From contig NZ_LIFX01000002.1 of the NCBI RefSeq assembly GCF_001297775.1, positions 62,207 through 126,206 on the forward strand: a stretch of DNA of 64,000 nucleotides, written 5' to 3'. The DNA comes from Trabulsiella odontotermitis. Its GTDB lineage: Bacteria > Pseudomonadota > Gammaproteobacteria > Enterobacterales > Enterobacteriaceae. Below, piece by piece: positions 1-9,795 of the stretch. The notes beneath the pieces were generated by a model that saw nothing but the letters and a program-made list of their open reading frames with translations, made no database searches and was not told the origin of the DNA. Within the stretch, counting starts at the first letter, position 1, and each line of letters opens with the position of its first letter. A program made the translations under genes and the position numbers.

Positions 1-371
<371 letters not shown>

Positions 372-412
372 TTAACCGAAAAGCTCAGTATCTGGATGAG
401 CGGAGAAGTAAA

Positions 413-1621
413 ATGATGGAATTCCCTGTCGTACTGGTCATTAATTGTGGTTCATCGTCAGTTAAATTTTCGGTGATTGATGTAGAAACGCAGGATGTAT
501 TGCTGACGGGTATTACAGAAGGTATCAATTCTGAAAAGGCATATTTACGCGTTAATGGAGGTGAGCCGGCATTGCTGGCTCACCAGAATTACGAATGTGC
601 TTTGAAAGCGATTACCTTCGAACTGGAAAAACGCAATTTAATGAACAGCGTGGCCTTAATTGGTCACCGAATTGCTCACGGCGGCAGTATATTTAACGAA
701 TCGGTAGTGATCACCGATGAGGTCATTGAACTGATTCGCCAGGTTTCACCCCTGGCGCCGCTGCACAATTTCGCCAACCTGCGCGGCGTGGAATCCGCTC
801 AGCAACTGTTTCCGGGCGTGAAGCAGGTCGCGGTATTTGATACCAGTTTCCACCAGACCATGGAGCCGGAAGCCTATCTGTATGGTTTACCGTGGCGCTA
901 TTTTGAGGAGCTTGGCGTTCGCCGCTATGGCTTCCATGGCACATCGCACCGCTATGTCGCGCAACGCGCGCATCGTCTGTTGCGCCTGTCAGAAGAGGAT
1001 TCCGGCGTAGTGATTGCTCACCTCGGCAATGGCGCCTCCATTTGCGCGGTGCGCAACGGCAAGAGCGTGGACACGTCCATGGGCATGACGCCGCTGGAAG
1101 GGCTGATGATGGGCACTCGCTGCGGCGATGTCGATTTCGGCGCCATGGCGTGGATTGCCAGCCAGACCGGGCAGACGCTCGGCGACCTCGAACGGGTGGT
1201 GAATAAAGAGTCCGGCCTGTTAGGTATTTCCGGGTTGTCATCCGATTTACGGGTGCTGGAAAAAGCCTGGCACGAGGGGCATTACCACGCACGGTTAGCC
1301 ATTAAAACATTCGTACACCGTATTGCGCGCCATATTGGTGGACACGCCATGGCGCTGCATCGTCTCGACGGCGTTATTTTCACTGGCGGCATTGGTGAAA
1401 ACTCCACGCTTATTCGCCAGCTGGTTGTCGAACATTTACAGGTTTTCGGCATCGAACTGGATCATGAAAAGAATCAATTACCGGGCAGTGCCGGTGAGCG
1501 AATTATTTCTGCGCCACATTCGCGAATTGCCTGCGCGGTTATTCCTACCAATGAAGAGAAAATGATTGCGCTTGATGCCATTCATTTAGGAAAAATTAAC
1601 GCGACAGCTGAATACGCTTAA
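413..1621 (+). CDS. tdcD: TdcD propionate/acetate kinase
   Basis: A 402-residue cytoplasmic kinase of the acetokinase family. It makes ATP from propionyl-phosphate (or acetyl-phosphate) and ADP, the last step of anaerobic threonine breakdown. The family signatures are visible: the N-terminal [13 protein letters not shown] (about residues 9-21), [11 protein letters not shown] (about 171-181) and the C-terminal FTGGIGENS nucleotide-binding loop. The length equals E. coli TdcD. GGAG at 402-405 precedes the ATG at 413; the next codon is also ATG, so 416 is possible. It is followed 20 bp later by tdcE in the same operon. Confidence 0.96.
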   Translation: MMEFPVVLVINCGSSSVKFSVIDVETQDVLLTGITEGINSEKAYLRVNGGEPALLAHQNYECALKAITFELEKRNLMNSVALIGHRIAHGGSIFNESVVITDEVIELIRQVSPLAPLHNFANLRGVESAQQLFPGVKQVAVFDTSFHQTMEPEAYLYGLPWRYFEELGVRRYGFHGTSHRYVAQRAHRLLRLSEEDSGVVIAHLGNGASICAVRNGKSVDTSMGMTPLEGLMMGTRCGDVDFGAMAWIASQTGQTLGDLERVVNKESGLLGISGLSSDLRVLEKAWHEGHYHARLAIKTFVHRIARHIGGHAMALHRLDGVIFTGGIGENSTLIRQLVVEHLQVFGIELDHEKNQLPGSAGERIISAPHSRIACAVIPTNEEKMIALDAIHLGKINATAEYA

Positions 1622-1641
1622 TTTCTAAAGAGAGTAATTTC

Positions 1642-3939
1642 ATGAAGGTAAATATCGATACCAGCGATATGCTGTATGCCGACGCCTGGCAGGGATTTAA
1701 TGGCTCTGAATGGAAACACGACATCAACGTTCGCGATTTTATTCAGAATAACTATACGCCGTATGAAGGCGATGAAACATTCCTTGCTGACGCGACCCCG
1801 GCGACCGTTGCGCTGTGGGAAAAAGTCATGACGGGCATCCGGACGGAAAACGCCACGCATGCGCCGGTCGATTTTGATATCAACGTGGCGACCACGATTA
1901 CTGCCCATTCACCAGGGTACATTGAAAAAGATCTGGAAAAAATCGTCGGCCTGCAGACCGACAAACCGCTGAAACGTGCGCTGCATCCGTTTGGCGGCAT
2001 CAACATGATTAAAAGTTCGTTCGACGCCTATGGCCGTGAGATGGACCCGCAATTTGAGTATCTGTTTACTCACTTACGTAAAACCCATAACCAGGGCGTC
2101 TTTGATGTTTATTCGCCGGAAATGCTGCGCTGCCGTAAATCGGGCATCCTGACCGGGCTGCCGGACGGGTACGGTCGCGGCCGCATCATTGGCGACTATC
2201 GCCGCGTGGCGTTGTATGGCATTCGTTATCTGGTGCGCGAGCGTGAACAGCAGTTTGCTGATTTGCAGTCCCGCCTGGAGCGCGGTGACGATCTCGAAGC
2301 CACCATCCGCCTGCGCGAAGAACTGTCCGAGCATCGCCGCGCGCTGCTGGAGATCCAGCAAATGGCGGCGAGCTACGGCTGTGATATTTCACGCCCGGCG
2401 CGTACGGCGCAGGAAGCGGTTCAGTGGCTCTACTTCGCCTATCTGGCGGCAGTAAAATCACAGAATGGCGGGGCGATGTCTCTGGGGCGTACCGCGTGCT
2501 TCCTCGATATCTACATCGAACGCGACATGCGGGCGGGCGTGCTGACGGAAACGCAGGCGCAGGAGCTGGTCGATCACTTCATTATGAAGATCCGCATGGT
2601 GCGCTTCCTGCGTACGCCGGAATTTGACTCGCTGTTCTCCGGCGACCCGATCTGGGCGACGGAAGTGATCGGCGGGATGGGGCTGGATGGCCGCACATTG
2701 GTGACCAAAAGTGCGTTTCGTTACCTGCACACCCTGCACACCATGGGGCCAGCGCCGGAGCCAAACCTGACCATTCTGTGGTCGGAAGCGTTACCGATCG
2801 CCTTTAAGAAATACGCGGCGCAAATGTCGATTGCCACTTCATCGTTGCAGTATGAAAACGATGATCTGATGCGTGCGGATTTCAACAGCGATGACTACGC
2901 CATTGCCTGCTGCGTCAGCCCGATGGTGATCGGCAAACAGATGCAGTTCTTCGGCGCCCGCGCCAACCTGGCGAAAACACTGCTGTACGCGATCAACGGC
3001 GGGGTGGATGAAAAACTGAAAATCCAGGTCGGGCCGAAAACCGCGCCGTTGATGGATGATGTGCTGGATTTCACCACCGTGATGAACAGCCTGGATCATT
3101 TCATGGACTGGCTGGCGGTGCAGTACATCAGCGCGCTGAATCTCATTCACTACATGCATGACAAATACAGCTACGAAGCATCGCTGATGGCGCTGCATGA
3201 CCGTGATGTTTACCGCACGATGGCCTGCGGTATCGCCGGGTTGTCCGTGGCGGTGGATTCACTTTCCGCCATCAAATATGCGCGCGTAAAACCGGTGCGT
3301 GATGAGAACGGGCTGGCTGTCGATTTTGAAATCGACGGCGAGTATCCGCAGTACGGCAACAACGACGATCGCGTGGACAGCATCGCCTGCGATCTGGTCG
3401 AACGGTTTATGAAGAAAATTAAAGCGCTGCCGACGTATCGTAACGCGGTGCCGACGCAGTCGATCCTGACCATCACCTCCAACGTGGTGTATGGGCAGAA
3501 AACCGGCAACACGCCGGATGGTCGCCGCGCCGGTACACCGTTTGCACCGGGCGCGAACCCGATGCACGGTCGTGACCGCAAAGGGGCGGTGGCCTCGCTG
3601 ACCTCGGTCGCCAAACTGCCGTTTACCTACGCCAAAGACGGGATCTCCTACACCTTCTCTATTGTTCCGGCGGCGCTCGGCAAAGATGACGGCGTACGGA
3701 AAACCAACCTGGTCGGTCTGCTGGATGGCTACTTCCATCATGAAGACGCCACGGTCGAAGGCGGGCAGCATCTCAACGTCAACGTCATGAACCGCGACAT
3801 GCTGCTGGATGCTATCGAACACCCGGAAAACTATCCCAACCTGACGATTCGCGTGTCGGGTTATGCGGTGCGTTTTAACGCACTGACGCGCGAACAGCAG
3901 CAGGATGTCATTTCGCGCACCTTTACCCAGGCGATTTGA
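1642..3939 (+). CDS. tdcE: TdcE 2-ketobutyrate formate-lyase / pyruvate formate-lyase 4
   Basis: A 765-residue glycyl-radical enzyme that splits 2-ketobutyrate (from threonine) or pyruvate (from serine) with CoA into propionyl- or acetyl-CoA plus formate. The adjacent catalytic cysteines are visible in IACCVSPM (C423-C424), and the glycyl-radical site is in RVSGYAVRF (G740). It needs an activating enzyme such as PflA, which is not in the window, and is expected to work only without oxygen. Length is that of E. coli TdcE within one residue. AGAGAG at 1628-1633 serves as ribosome binding site. It forms one operon with tdcD and tdcF. Confidence 0.97.
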   Translation: MKVNIDTSDMLYADAWQGFNGSEWKHDINVRDFIQNNYTPYEGDETFLADATPATVALWEKVMTGIRTENATHAPVDFDINVATTITAHSPGYIEKDLEKIVGLQTDKPLKRALHPFGGINMIKSSFDAYGREMDPQFEYLFTHLRKTHNQGVFDVYSPEMLRCRKSGILTGLPDGYGRGRIIGDYRRVALYGIRYLVREREQQFADLQSRLERGDDLEATIRLREELSEHRRALLEIQQMAASYGCDISRPARTAQEAVQWLYFAYLAAVKSQNGGAMSLGRTACFLDIYIERDMRAGVLTETQAQELVDHFIMKIRMVRFLRTPEFDSLFSGDPIWATEVIGGMGLDGRTLVTKSAFRYLHTLHTMGPAPEPNLTILWSEALPIAFKKYAAQMSIATSSLQYENDDLMRADFNSDDYAIACCVSPMVIGKQMQFFGARANLAKTLLYAINGGVDEKLKIQVGPKTAPLMDDVLDFTTVMNSLDHFMDWLAVQYISALNLIHYMHDKYSYEASLMALHDRDVYRTMACGIAGLSVAVDSLSAIKYARVKPVRDENGLAVDFEIDGEYPQYGNNDDRVDSIACDLVERFMKKIKALPTYRNAVPTQSILTITSNVVYGQKTGNTPDGRRAGTPFAPGANPMHGRDRKGAVASLTSVAKLPFTYAKDGISYTFSIVPAALGKDDGVRKTNLVGLLDGYFHHEDATVEGGQHLNVNVMNRDMLLDAIEHPENYPNLTIRVSGYAVRFNALTREQQQDVISRTFTQAI

Positions 3940-3953
3940 AAAAGGAAATGAAC

Positions 3954-4346
3954 ATGAAAAAAGTGATTGAAACCACGCGCGCGCCGGGGGCCATTGGCCC
4001 CTATGTGCAGGGCGTTGATCTCGGCGCGATGGTCTTTACGTCCGGTCAGATCCCGGTGGATCCGGAAAACGGCACGGTGTCGGATGACGTCGAAGTACAG
4101 GCCCGGCAGAGTCTGGAAAACGTGAAAGCCATCGTGACTGCGTCCGGCCTGAGCGTGGGAGACATTGTGAAAACCACCGTCTTCATCACTGACCTGAATG
4201 ATTTTTCAGTTATCAATGAGGTCTATAAGCAGTTTTTTGATGAGCACGATGCGGTATATCCGACGCGCAGCTGCGTGCAGGTGGCTCGCCTGCCGAAAGA
4301 TGTGAAGCTGGAAATTGAAGCGATCGCTTTTCGCGGTGAACGCTAG
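3954..4346 (+). CDS. tdcF: TdcF RidA-family enamine/imine deaminase
   Basis: A 130-residue member of the RidA/YjgF/UK114 family, thought to hydrolyse or bind reactive 2-aminoacrylate or enamine intermediates made by PLP-dependent dehydratases such as TdcB. The family core is intact: an N-terminal APGAIGPYVQG, then NVKAIV, and YPTRSCVQVARLPKDVKLEIEAIA containing the conserved Arg. The open frame begins with a TTG at 3936, but the ATG at 3954 has AGGA at 3943-3946 and aligns with the family N-terminus (MKKVIETTRAPG), so I chose it. It follows tdcE by 14 bp. Confidence 0.95.
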   Translation: MKKVIETTRAPGAIGPYVQGVDLGAMVFTSGQIPVDPENGTVSDDVEVQARQSLENVKAIVTASGLSVGDIVKTTVFITDLNDFSVINEVYKQFFDEHDAVYPTRSCVQVARLPKDVKLEIEAIAFRGER

Positions 4347-4361
4347 ACACGCGTCAGCCTG

Positions 4362-4384
4362 CAGGCCGTCACCGTGACGGCCTG
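4362..4384 (+). terminator. hairpin between tdcF and tdcG
   Basis: CAGGCCGTC (4362-4370) and GACGGCCTG (4376-4384) form a perfect 9-bp stem with a 5-nt loop. There is no T-run, so it is more likely a partial attenuator or mRNA-processing/stability hairpin inside the operon than a full terminator. Confidence 0.5.
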
Positions 4385-4428
4385 TCCTGAAGTCGGGTTT
4401 CCCCATACTTTTTGAGCGGGTGCTGAAG

Positions 4429-5793
4429 ATGATTAGCTCATTCGACATTTTTAAAATTGGCATTGGACCCTCCAGTTCTCACACCGTTGGCCCGATGAAC
4501 GCGGGCAAACAGTTTATTGATGAACTGGAAAGCCTGGGATGGCTTTCGCAAACCGGACGCATCAGCGTTGATCTGTATGGTTCACTGTCTCTGACCGGCA
4601 AAGGCCATGCCACCGATACCGCGGTGATCATGGGGCTGGCGGGCAACAGCCCGCAGGACGTCAAAATTGACACCATTGCGGGATTCATTCAGCAGGTGGC
4701 CCGCAGCGGGCAACTGCCGGTGGCGAACGGCAAAGCACTCGTCGCCTTCCCACTGCCGGAAAGCGTGGCGTTCCACAATACCGTGCTGCCACGGCATGAA
4801 AACGGTATGCGGATCACCGCCTGGCGCGATAACGAGCCGCTACTGGAGAAAACCTATTACTCCATCGGCGGCGGGTTTATCGTCGAGGAGTCGCAGTTCG
4901 GCCAGAACCATAACATCGAACAACCGGTGCCGTACCCCTTCAGCTCAGCCAGCGAACTGCTGTCGTTGTGTAAACTGCACGGCTTGTCCATTTCCGGACT
5001 GATGATGCAAAACGAACTGGCGCTACGTAGCAAAGAGGAGGTTGACGCGGGGTTTGAGCGCATCTGGCAAACCATGACCACCTGCATTGAGCGCGGGATC
5101 AACACCGAAGGCGTCCTGCCCGGTCCGCTGACGGTGCCGCGTCGTGCCGTGGCGCTGCGGCGGATGCTGGTGTCGAGCGATCGCGTCTCGCAGGATCCGA
5201 TGAACGTGATCGACTGGATCAACATGTTCGCGCTGGCGGTCAGTGAAGAGAACGCTGCGGGCGGACGTGTCGTCACCGCGCCGACAAACGGCGCCTGCGG
5301 GATCGTCCCGGCGGTGCTGGCGTACTACGATAAATTCCGCCGGACGGTGAACGCCAATTCCGTCTCGCGCTATTTCCTCGCCGCTGGCGCCATCGGCGCG
5401 CTGTACAAAATGAACGCCTCGATTTCTGGCGCCGAAGTGGGCTGTCAGGGTGAAGTGGGCGTGGCCTGTTCAATGGCGGCGGCCGGGTTAGCCGAGCTGC
5501 TGGGCGGCAGCCCGCAGCAGGTGTGCGTGGCGGCGGAAATCGCCATGGAGCATAACCTCGGACTGACCTGCGATCCGGTGGCTGGTCAGGTGCAGATCCC
5601 CTGCATCGAGCGTAACGCCATCAACGCGGTGAAGGCGGTGAACGCCGCACGAATGGCGCTGCAACGCACCAGCGAAGCGCGGGTGTCGCTCGATAAAGTC
5701 ATCGAAACGATGTATGAAACCGGCAAAGACATGAACGACAAATATCGTGAAACCTCCCGTGGTGGTCTGGCGATAAAAGTGGTGTGTGATTAA
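4429..5793 (+). CDS. tdcG: TdcG L-serine ammonia-lyase
   Basis: A 454-residue iron-sulfur L-serine dehydratase that converts L-serine to pyruvate and ammonia, feeding TdcE. It contains the N-terminal beta-domain signature GIGPSSSHTVGPMNAGK and the alpha-domain APTNGACGIVPAVLAYY; cysteines in GCQGEVGVAC and TCDPVAGQVQIPC probably ligate the oxygen-labile 4Fe-4S cluster. The open frame extends to a GTG at 4420, but family members begin MIS-FDIFKIGIGPSSSH, fitting the ATG at 4429. It is the last tdc gene, 82 bp after tdcF, and is followed by a rho-independent terminator. Confidence 0.96.
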   Translation: MISSFDIFKIGIGPSSSHTVGPMNAGKQFIDELESLGWLSQTGRISVDLYGSLSLTGKGHATDTAVIMGLAGNSPQDVKIDTIAGFIQQVARSGQLPVANGKALVAFPLPESVAFHNTVLPRHENGMRITAWRDNEPLLEKTYYSIGGGFIVEESQFGQNHNIEQPVPYPFSSASELLSLCKLHGLSISGLMMQNELALRSKEEVDAGFERIWQTMTTCIERGINTEGVLPGPLTVPRRAVALRRMLVSSDRVSQDPMNVIDWINMFALAVSEENAAGGRVVTAPTNGACGIVPAVLAYYDKFRRTVNANSVSRYFLAAGAIGALYKMNASISGAEVGCQGEVGVACSMAAAGLAELLGGSPQQVCVAAEIAMEHNLGLTCDPVAGQVQIPCIERNAINAVKAVNAARMALQRTSEARVSLDKVIETMYETGKDMNDKYRETSRGGLAIKVVCD

Positions 5794-5824
5794 ATCGATA
5801 AGCCCGGCTGTTGATTCCTGCTCT

Positions 5825-5853
5825 GGCCCTGGTGTTTTACCGGGGCTTTTTTC
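5825..5853 (+). terminator. rho-independent terminator of the tdc operon
   Basis: Stem GCCCTGG (5826-5832) pairs with CCGGGGC (5840-5846, one G-U pair) across a 7-nt loop and is followed by six T. It lies 32 bp after the tdcG stop. Confidence 0.85.
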
Positions 5854-6098
5854 TGCCTCGTCATCCTGAATGTGATATCTCTCTCATTTCTATTCTGCGT
5901 AGTAATTTTTTCTCCTTTTGTTGTTCATATGGCAATTTTATTTCTTTAAAAGGCCATATGAATAAAAATGTTGTGAATTTTTTCTCCGTTGTCGGCGGTA
6001 TGATTTTTCACAATAAAACCAGAACTCGCCTGCAGTTACGTACCGAACATCGCATCGAAATAATTAAAAAAACTTCTACCTACACAAGCGAGAACGTA
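5854..6098 (+). promoter_or_regulatory. cyuPA upstream region with 10-bp inverted repeat
   Basis: Non-coding, AT-rich 245-bp stretch between the tdc terminator and cyuP. It holds a perfect inverted repeat TTCATATGGC (5924-5933) / GCCATATGAA (5953-5962) with a 19-nt spacer. In E. coli, cyuPA is activated by the Lrp-type regulator CyuR (DecR), so this repeat is a plausible operator or leader structure. That assignment is inference. Confidence 0.45.
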
Positions 6099-7430
6099 AT
6101 GGAAACGGCTTCAAACAGCAGCGTAATACTGGACGATACATCGCCTGCCCGGCTGGCAAATATGACGGAAAGCGAATGGCGGGAAGCGATAAAATTCGAC
6201 AGTACCGATACCGGCTGGGTCATTATGAGCATCGGGATGGCTATCGGCGCAGGGATTGTTTTTCTTCCGGTTCAGGTTGGTCTGATGGGGTTATGGGTAT
6301 TTTTACTCTCTTCGGTGATTGGCTACCCGGCAATGTATCTTTTTCAGCGGCTTTTTATTAACACCCTGGCGGAATCGCCGGAATGCAAAGACTACCCGAG
6401 CGTGATCAGCGGCTATCTGGGTAAAAACTGGGGAATACTGCTCGGCGCACTTTATTTTGTGATGCTGGTGACCTGGATGTTTGTTTATTCCACCGCCATC
6501 ACCAACGACAGCGCTTCCTATTTACATACCTTCGGGGTGACGGACGATTTGCTGTCTGACAATCCCTTTTACGGCCTGGTCTTGATTTGCATCCTGGTGG
6601 CTATTTCGTCACGCGGTGAGCAACTGCTGTTTAAGGTATCGAGCTTTATGGTGTTGACCAAATTGCTGGTTGTCGCCGCGCTGGGGCTGTCAATGATCGG
6701 CCTGTGGCATTTGCATAATATCGGTGCGCTGCCGCCGATGGGGCTGCTGATTAAAAACGCCATTATTACGTTACCGTTTACCCTGACGTCGATTCTGTTT
6801 ATTCAGACCTTAAGCCCGATGGTGATCTCCTATCGTTCGCGCGAAAAATCAGTCGCCGTCGCGCGCCATAAGGCTTTGCGGGCAATGAATATTGCGTTTG
6901 GCGTACTGTTTGTCACCGTCTTTTTCTACGCTGTGTCGTTTACGCTCGCGATGGGGCATGACGAGGCGGTGAAGGCTTACGAACAGAATATTTCCGCGCT
7001 GGCGATTGCCGCGCAGTTTATCAGCGGTGACGGTGCGGCGTGGGTCAAAATCGTCAGCGTTATTCTCAATATTTTTGCTGTCATGACTGCTTTCTTCGGC
7101 GTTTATCTGGGCTTCCGGGAAGCGACGCAGGGCATCGTGATGAATCTGTTACGCCGCAAATATGCGACGGAAAACATCAATGAAAAAGTCGTTCAGCGCG
7201 GGATCATGCTGTTCGCCATTCTGCTGGCCTGGAGCGCCATTGTGCTCAACGCGCCGGTGCTGAGTTTTACCTCAATTTGTAGCCCTATTTTTGGCATGGT
7301 GGGTTGCCTGATCCCGGCATGGCTGGTTTACAAAGTGCCTGCGTTACATAAATACAAAGGCGCCTCGTTATTGCTGATTATCGTGACGGGTTTGCTGTTA
7401 TGCGTCTCGCCGTTCCTCGCATTCTCCTGA
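6099..7430 (+). CDS. cyuP: CyuP cysteine/serine transporter (HAAAP family, YhaO)
   Basis: A 443-residue inner-membrane permease of the hydroxy/aromatic amino acid family (SdaC/TdcC type) with about eleven hydrophobic segments, e.g. GWVIMSIGMAIGAGIVFLP and ILLGALYFVMLVTWMFVY. It closely matches E. coli YhaO (CyuP), which imports L-cysteine for the desulfidase CyuA encoded 30 bp downstream. The frame stays open up to 5811, but the extra 96 residues look non-coding and would overlap the tdc terminator. The ATG at 6099 (METASNSS) gives exactly the E. coli length, though a strong ribosome binding site is not obvious. Confidence 0.93.
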   Translation: METASNSSVILDDTSPARLANMTESEWREAIKFDSTDTGWVIMSIGMAIGAGIVFLPVQVGLMGLWVFLLSSVIGYPAMYLFQRLFINTLAESPECKDYPSVISGYLGKNWGILLGALYFVMLVTWMFVYSTAITNDSASYLHTFGVTDDLLSDNPFYGLVLICILVAISSRGEQLLFKVSSFMVLTKLLVVAALGLSMIGLWHLHNIGALPPMGLLIKNAIITLPFTLTSILFIQTLSPMVISYRSREKSVAVARHKALRAMNIAFGVLFVTVFFYAVSFTLAMGHDEAVKAYEQNISALAIAAQFISGDGAAWVKIVSVILNIFAVMTAFFGVYLGFREATQGIVMNLLRRKYATENINEKVVQRGIMLFAILLAWSAIVLNAPVLSFTSICSPIFGMVGCLIPAWLVYKVPALHKYKGASLLLIIVTGLLLCVSPFLAFS

Positions 7431-7460
7431 TGCATATAAATACGTACTAAGGTTGTGATT

Positions 7461-8771
7461 ATGTTGAGCCCTGAAAAACAGTCATTGTGGAAAAAACTCA
7501 TCTGCGCCGTGCAGAAAGAAGTAAAACCGGCGCTGGGGTGTACCGAGCCGGTTTCACTGGCACTGGCCTGCGCCACCGCGGCGGCGCAGCTGGACGGGCG
7601 CGTGGATCGCATTGACGCCTGGGTGTCGCCAAACCTGATGAAAAACGGGATGGGGGTGACGGTGCCGGGTACGGGCATGACCGGGTTGCCCGTCGCGGCA
7701 GCGCTCGGGGCGATCGCGGGTGATGCCGACGCCGGGCTGGAAGTGCTCAACAAAGCCACAGCGGAGGACGTTGCCCGCGCCCGACAGATGCTGGAAAGCG
7801 GTGCGGTGCGCGTGATGCTGGAAATCCCCTGTGACGAGATCCTCTCTTCGCGGGCGAAAGTGTATGCGGGCGACATGTGGGCCAGCGTCACCATTGCGGG
7901 CGGGCATACCTGCATTACCCGCATTGAAAAGCAGGGCGACGTGCTTTTCGCACTCGATGACGCGGTGCCTGCGGAAGAAGAAGCATGTCCGCTGGAGGTG
8001 CTGGAACAGACCTCATTGCAGGACATTTTTGAATTTATCAATCAGGTGCCGTTTGAGGATATCCGTTTTATTCTCGATGCCGCGCATCTTAACGACGCCT
8101 TATCGCGTGAAGGGTTGCGCGGGCAGTGGGGCTTACACATTGGCGCGACGCTGGACAGGCAATGCCAGCGCGGGCTGATGACCCGCGATCTGTCGAGCGA
8201 CATCGTTATCCGCACCAGCGCCGCATCGGACGCACGGATGGGCGGCGCGACACTGCCCGCCATGAGCAACTCCGGCTCCGGTAATCAGGGCATCGCCGCG
8301 ACGCTGCCGGTCGTGGTGGTGGCGGAACATTTCAACGCCAGTGAAGAGAAACTGGCCCGCGCGCTGATGCTGTCGCATCTCTGCGCTATCTACATTCATT
8401 TCCAGTTACCACGACTGTCAGCGCTGTGCGCCGTCACCACGGCGTCAATGGGCGCGGCGGCTGGCATGGCCTGGCTGGTGGACGGGCGTTATGAAACGCT
8501 GGCGATGGCGATCGGCAGCATGATTGGCGATCTCAGCGGCATGATTTGCGATGGCGCGTCAAACAGCTGCGCGATGAAAGTCTCGACCAGCGCGTCAAGC
8601 GCCTGGAAAGCGGTGCTGATGGCGCTCGATGATACCGCCGTGACGGGTAACGAAGGGATTGTGGCGCATGATGTCGAACAGTCTATTGCTAACCTGTGCG
8701 CGCTGGCGCGTCAGGCGATGCAGCAGACTGATCTGCAAATCATTGAGATAATGGCGAAGAAGGCGTCTTAA
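7461..8771 (+). CDS. cyuA: CyuA L-cysteine desulfidase (YhaM)
   Basis: A 436-residue cytoplasmic enzyme of the UPF0597/serine dehydratase-alpha-like family. CyuA is an iron-sulfur cysteine desulfidase that converts L-cysteine to pyruvate, ammonia and sulfide, mainly under anaerobic conditions. Candidate cluster cysteines are in ALGCTEP (near residue 24), IPCDEI, and CDGASNSC near the C-terminus. The frame extends to a GTG at 7455, but AAGG at 7449-7452 is well spaced for the ATG at 7461 and gives the E. coli length. It forms an operon with cyuP. Together with tdcG, the region handles both serine and cysteine degradation. Confidence 0.93.
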   Translation: MLSPEKQSLWKKLICAVQKEVKPALGCTEPVSLALACATAAAQLDGRVDRIDAWVSPNLMKNGMGVTVPGTGMTGLPVAAALGAIAGDADAGLEVLNKATAEDVARARQMLESGAVRVMLEIPCDEILSSRAKVYAGDMWASVTIAGGHTCITRIEKQGDVLFALDDAVPAEEEACPLEVLEQTSLQDIFEFINQVPFEDIRFILDAAHLNDALSREGLRGQWGLHIGATLDRQCQRGLMTRDLSSDIVIRTSAASDARMGGATLPAMSNSGSGNQGIAATLPVVVVAEHFNASEEKLARALMLSHLCAIYIHFQLPRLSALCAVTTASMGAAAGMAWLVDGRYETLAMAIGSMIGDLSGMICDGASNSCAMKVSTSASSAWKAVLMALDDTAVTGNEGIVAHDVEQSIANLCALARQAMQQTDLQIIEIMAKKAS

Positions 8772-8780
8772 GGCACAGGT

Positions 8781-8807
8781 CTGAACTGACCCCTCAGGCC
8801 AGTTCAG
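8781..8807. terminator. inverted repeat between convergent cyuA and yhaL
   Basis: CTGAACTG (8781-8788) and CAGTTCAG (8800-8807) form an 8-bp perfect stem 9 bp after cyuA. It overlaps the 3' end of yhaL on the other strand. No T-run follows on either strand, so termination would be weak. Confidence 0.4.
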
Positions 8808-8964
8808 TCTCCTGGATCAGACGGATTTCGGCTTCGGCGACGATCGCTTCCAGTTCGCTCAGCATATCTTCATAGCCGAAGGCGACCGGGACGGCGACGT
8901 TGCCGTTCTCTGCAGGGGCGCTGATGATGTCAGGCGCCGTTTTAGGCTGTCGTTTTTTGCTCAC
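8794..8964 (-). CDS. yhaL: YhaL small conserved protein (XseB-like)
   Basis: A 56-codon gene too short for usual ORF cut-offs. The basic N-terminus (SKKRQPK) is followed by a helical stretch FGYEDMLSELEAIVAEAEIRL. This resembles E. coli YhaL and, more loosely, the exodeoxyribonuclease VII small-subunit motif (F-ea-LeELE-IV). Function is unknown. A GTG start at 8964 has GGAAG 6 bp upstream and matches the E. coli N-terminus (MSKK); an ATG at 8970 is too close to that GGAAG. It lies 25 bp beyond the ancestral stop of yhaK, in the same orientation. Confidence 0.7.
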   Translation of the reverse strand: MSKKRQPKTAPDIISAPAENGNVAVPVAFGYEDMLSELEAIVAEAEIRLIQETELA

Positions 8965-8989
8965 GTGCATCTTCCGCTGTTGCTTCTGT

Positions 8990-9691
8990 CTATACCGGTA
9001 AATCTATCAGCAAAGCGCGAAGCGGCGTATCTGCGACCAGCGTTATGTTAGCTTCGTCACGAATAAAAGCGCCGTCGCCGCAGGTCAACGACTGTTGCTC
9101 TTTTTACATACATTGGGCGTGGACGGTGCCGTGAATTGACTGCAAATAAGCGCGCGGGCCGTGGAGCTGGAAGCTCAACTGCTCGCCCTTTGCAATATCA
9201 ATATGATGGATCCACACCTGCTGGCGTAGCATCAGGCTACCGTTGCTGCCATCGGGTGACGCCAGCAATTGCGTGGCGACATTATCGAGGCTGACTTTCT
9301 GCATCAATGGGTTTTCCCGCTCCGGGCAGGCGTCCAGCCATAGCTGCATCCGGGTCAGAGAATGCTCTTTGCTCAGGTTGTGCTCGCTGTAGCTCACGCC
9401 GGGTTGCGTGGCGATGAGCAGCGCTTCACCGGCTTTCGCCTGGACATGGTTGCCATCGCTGTCACGGTACTCTGCTTCACCTTCCAGAATCAGGTTCAGA
9501 ATATCGACTTTCGGGTAGGAGCGCGGCTGGAATGACGCACCGGGCGCCAGCACTTCCTGATTCAGTACACGCAGGGAGGCATAGCCCAACAGCTTCGGGT
9601 CAAAGTAGTGTCCAAAGGAAAAAGTGTAACGTGCCTGCAGCCAACCGAAATCGGCTTTGCCACATTGACTGGCGGTACGGGTAGTAATCAT
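8990..9691 (-). pseudogene. yhaK: yhaK pirin-like protein, interrupted by one in-frame stop
   Basis: Read from the ATG at 9691, the frame gives 195 residues of a YhaK-type bicupin (pirin-like, redox-sensitive) and stops at a TAA at 9104-9106. Reading through that single stop continues in the same frame with KEQQSLTCGDGAFIRDEA and on to LLIDLPV, ending at TAG 8990-8992. Counting the stop as one codon gives 233 residues, exactly the E. coli length as I recall it, with no indel. The second cupin half therefore lacks its last strands. Either a recent nonsense mutation or a base-call error; the 195-residue product may still be made. It is divergent from yhaJ. Confidence 0.85.
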
Positions 9692-9795
9692 AGTTCTTGA
9701 CCTCTCTTTACTTCCTTTTATGTTAAGGGGCTGGACGCTGCATTGTTAGCCAGATATTCTGCCAGGTATGTTCAAATTTACTGAATGAGAGTGCG

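Noticed and set aside
5811..6098. N-terminal extension of cyuP by 96 residues
   Set aside because: It would begin inside the tdc terminator, contains the inverted repeat, and is not found in the family; the ATG at 6099 gives the normal length.
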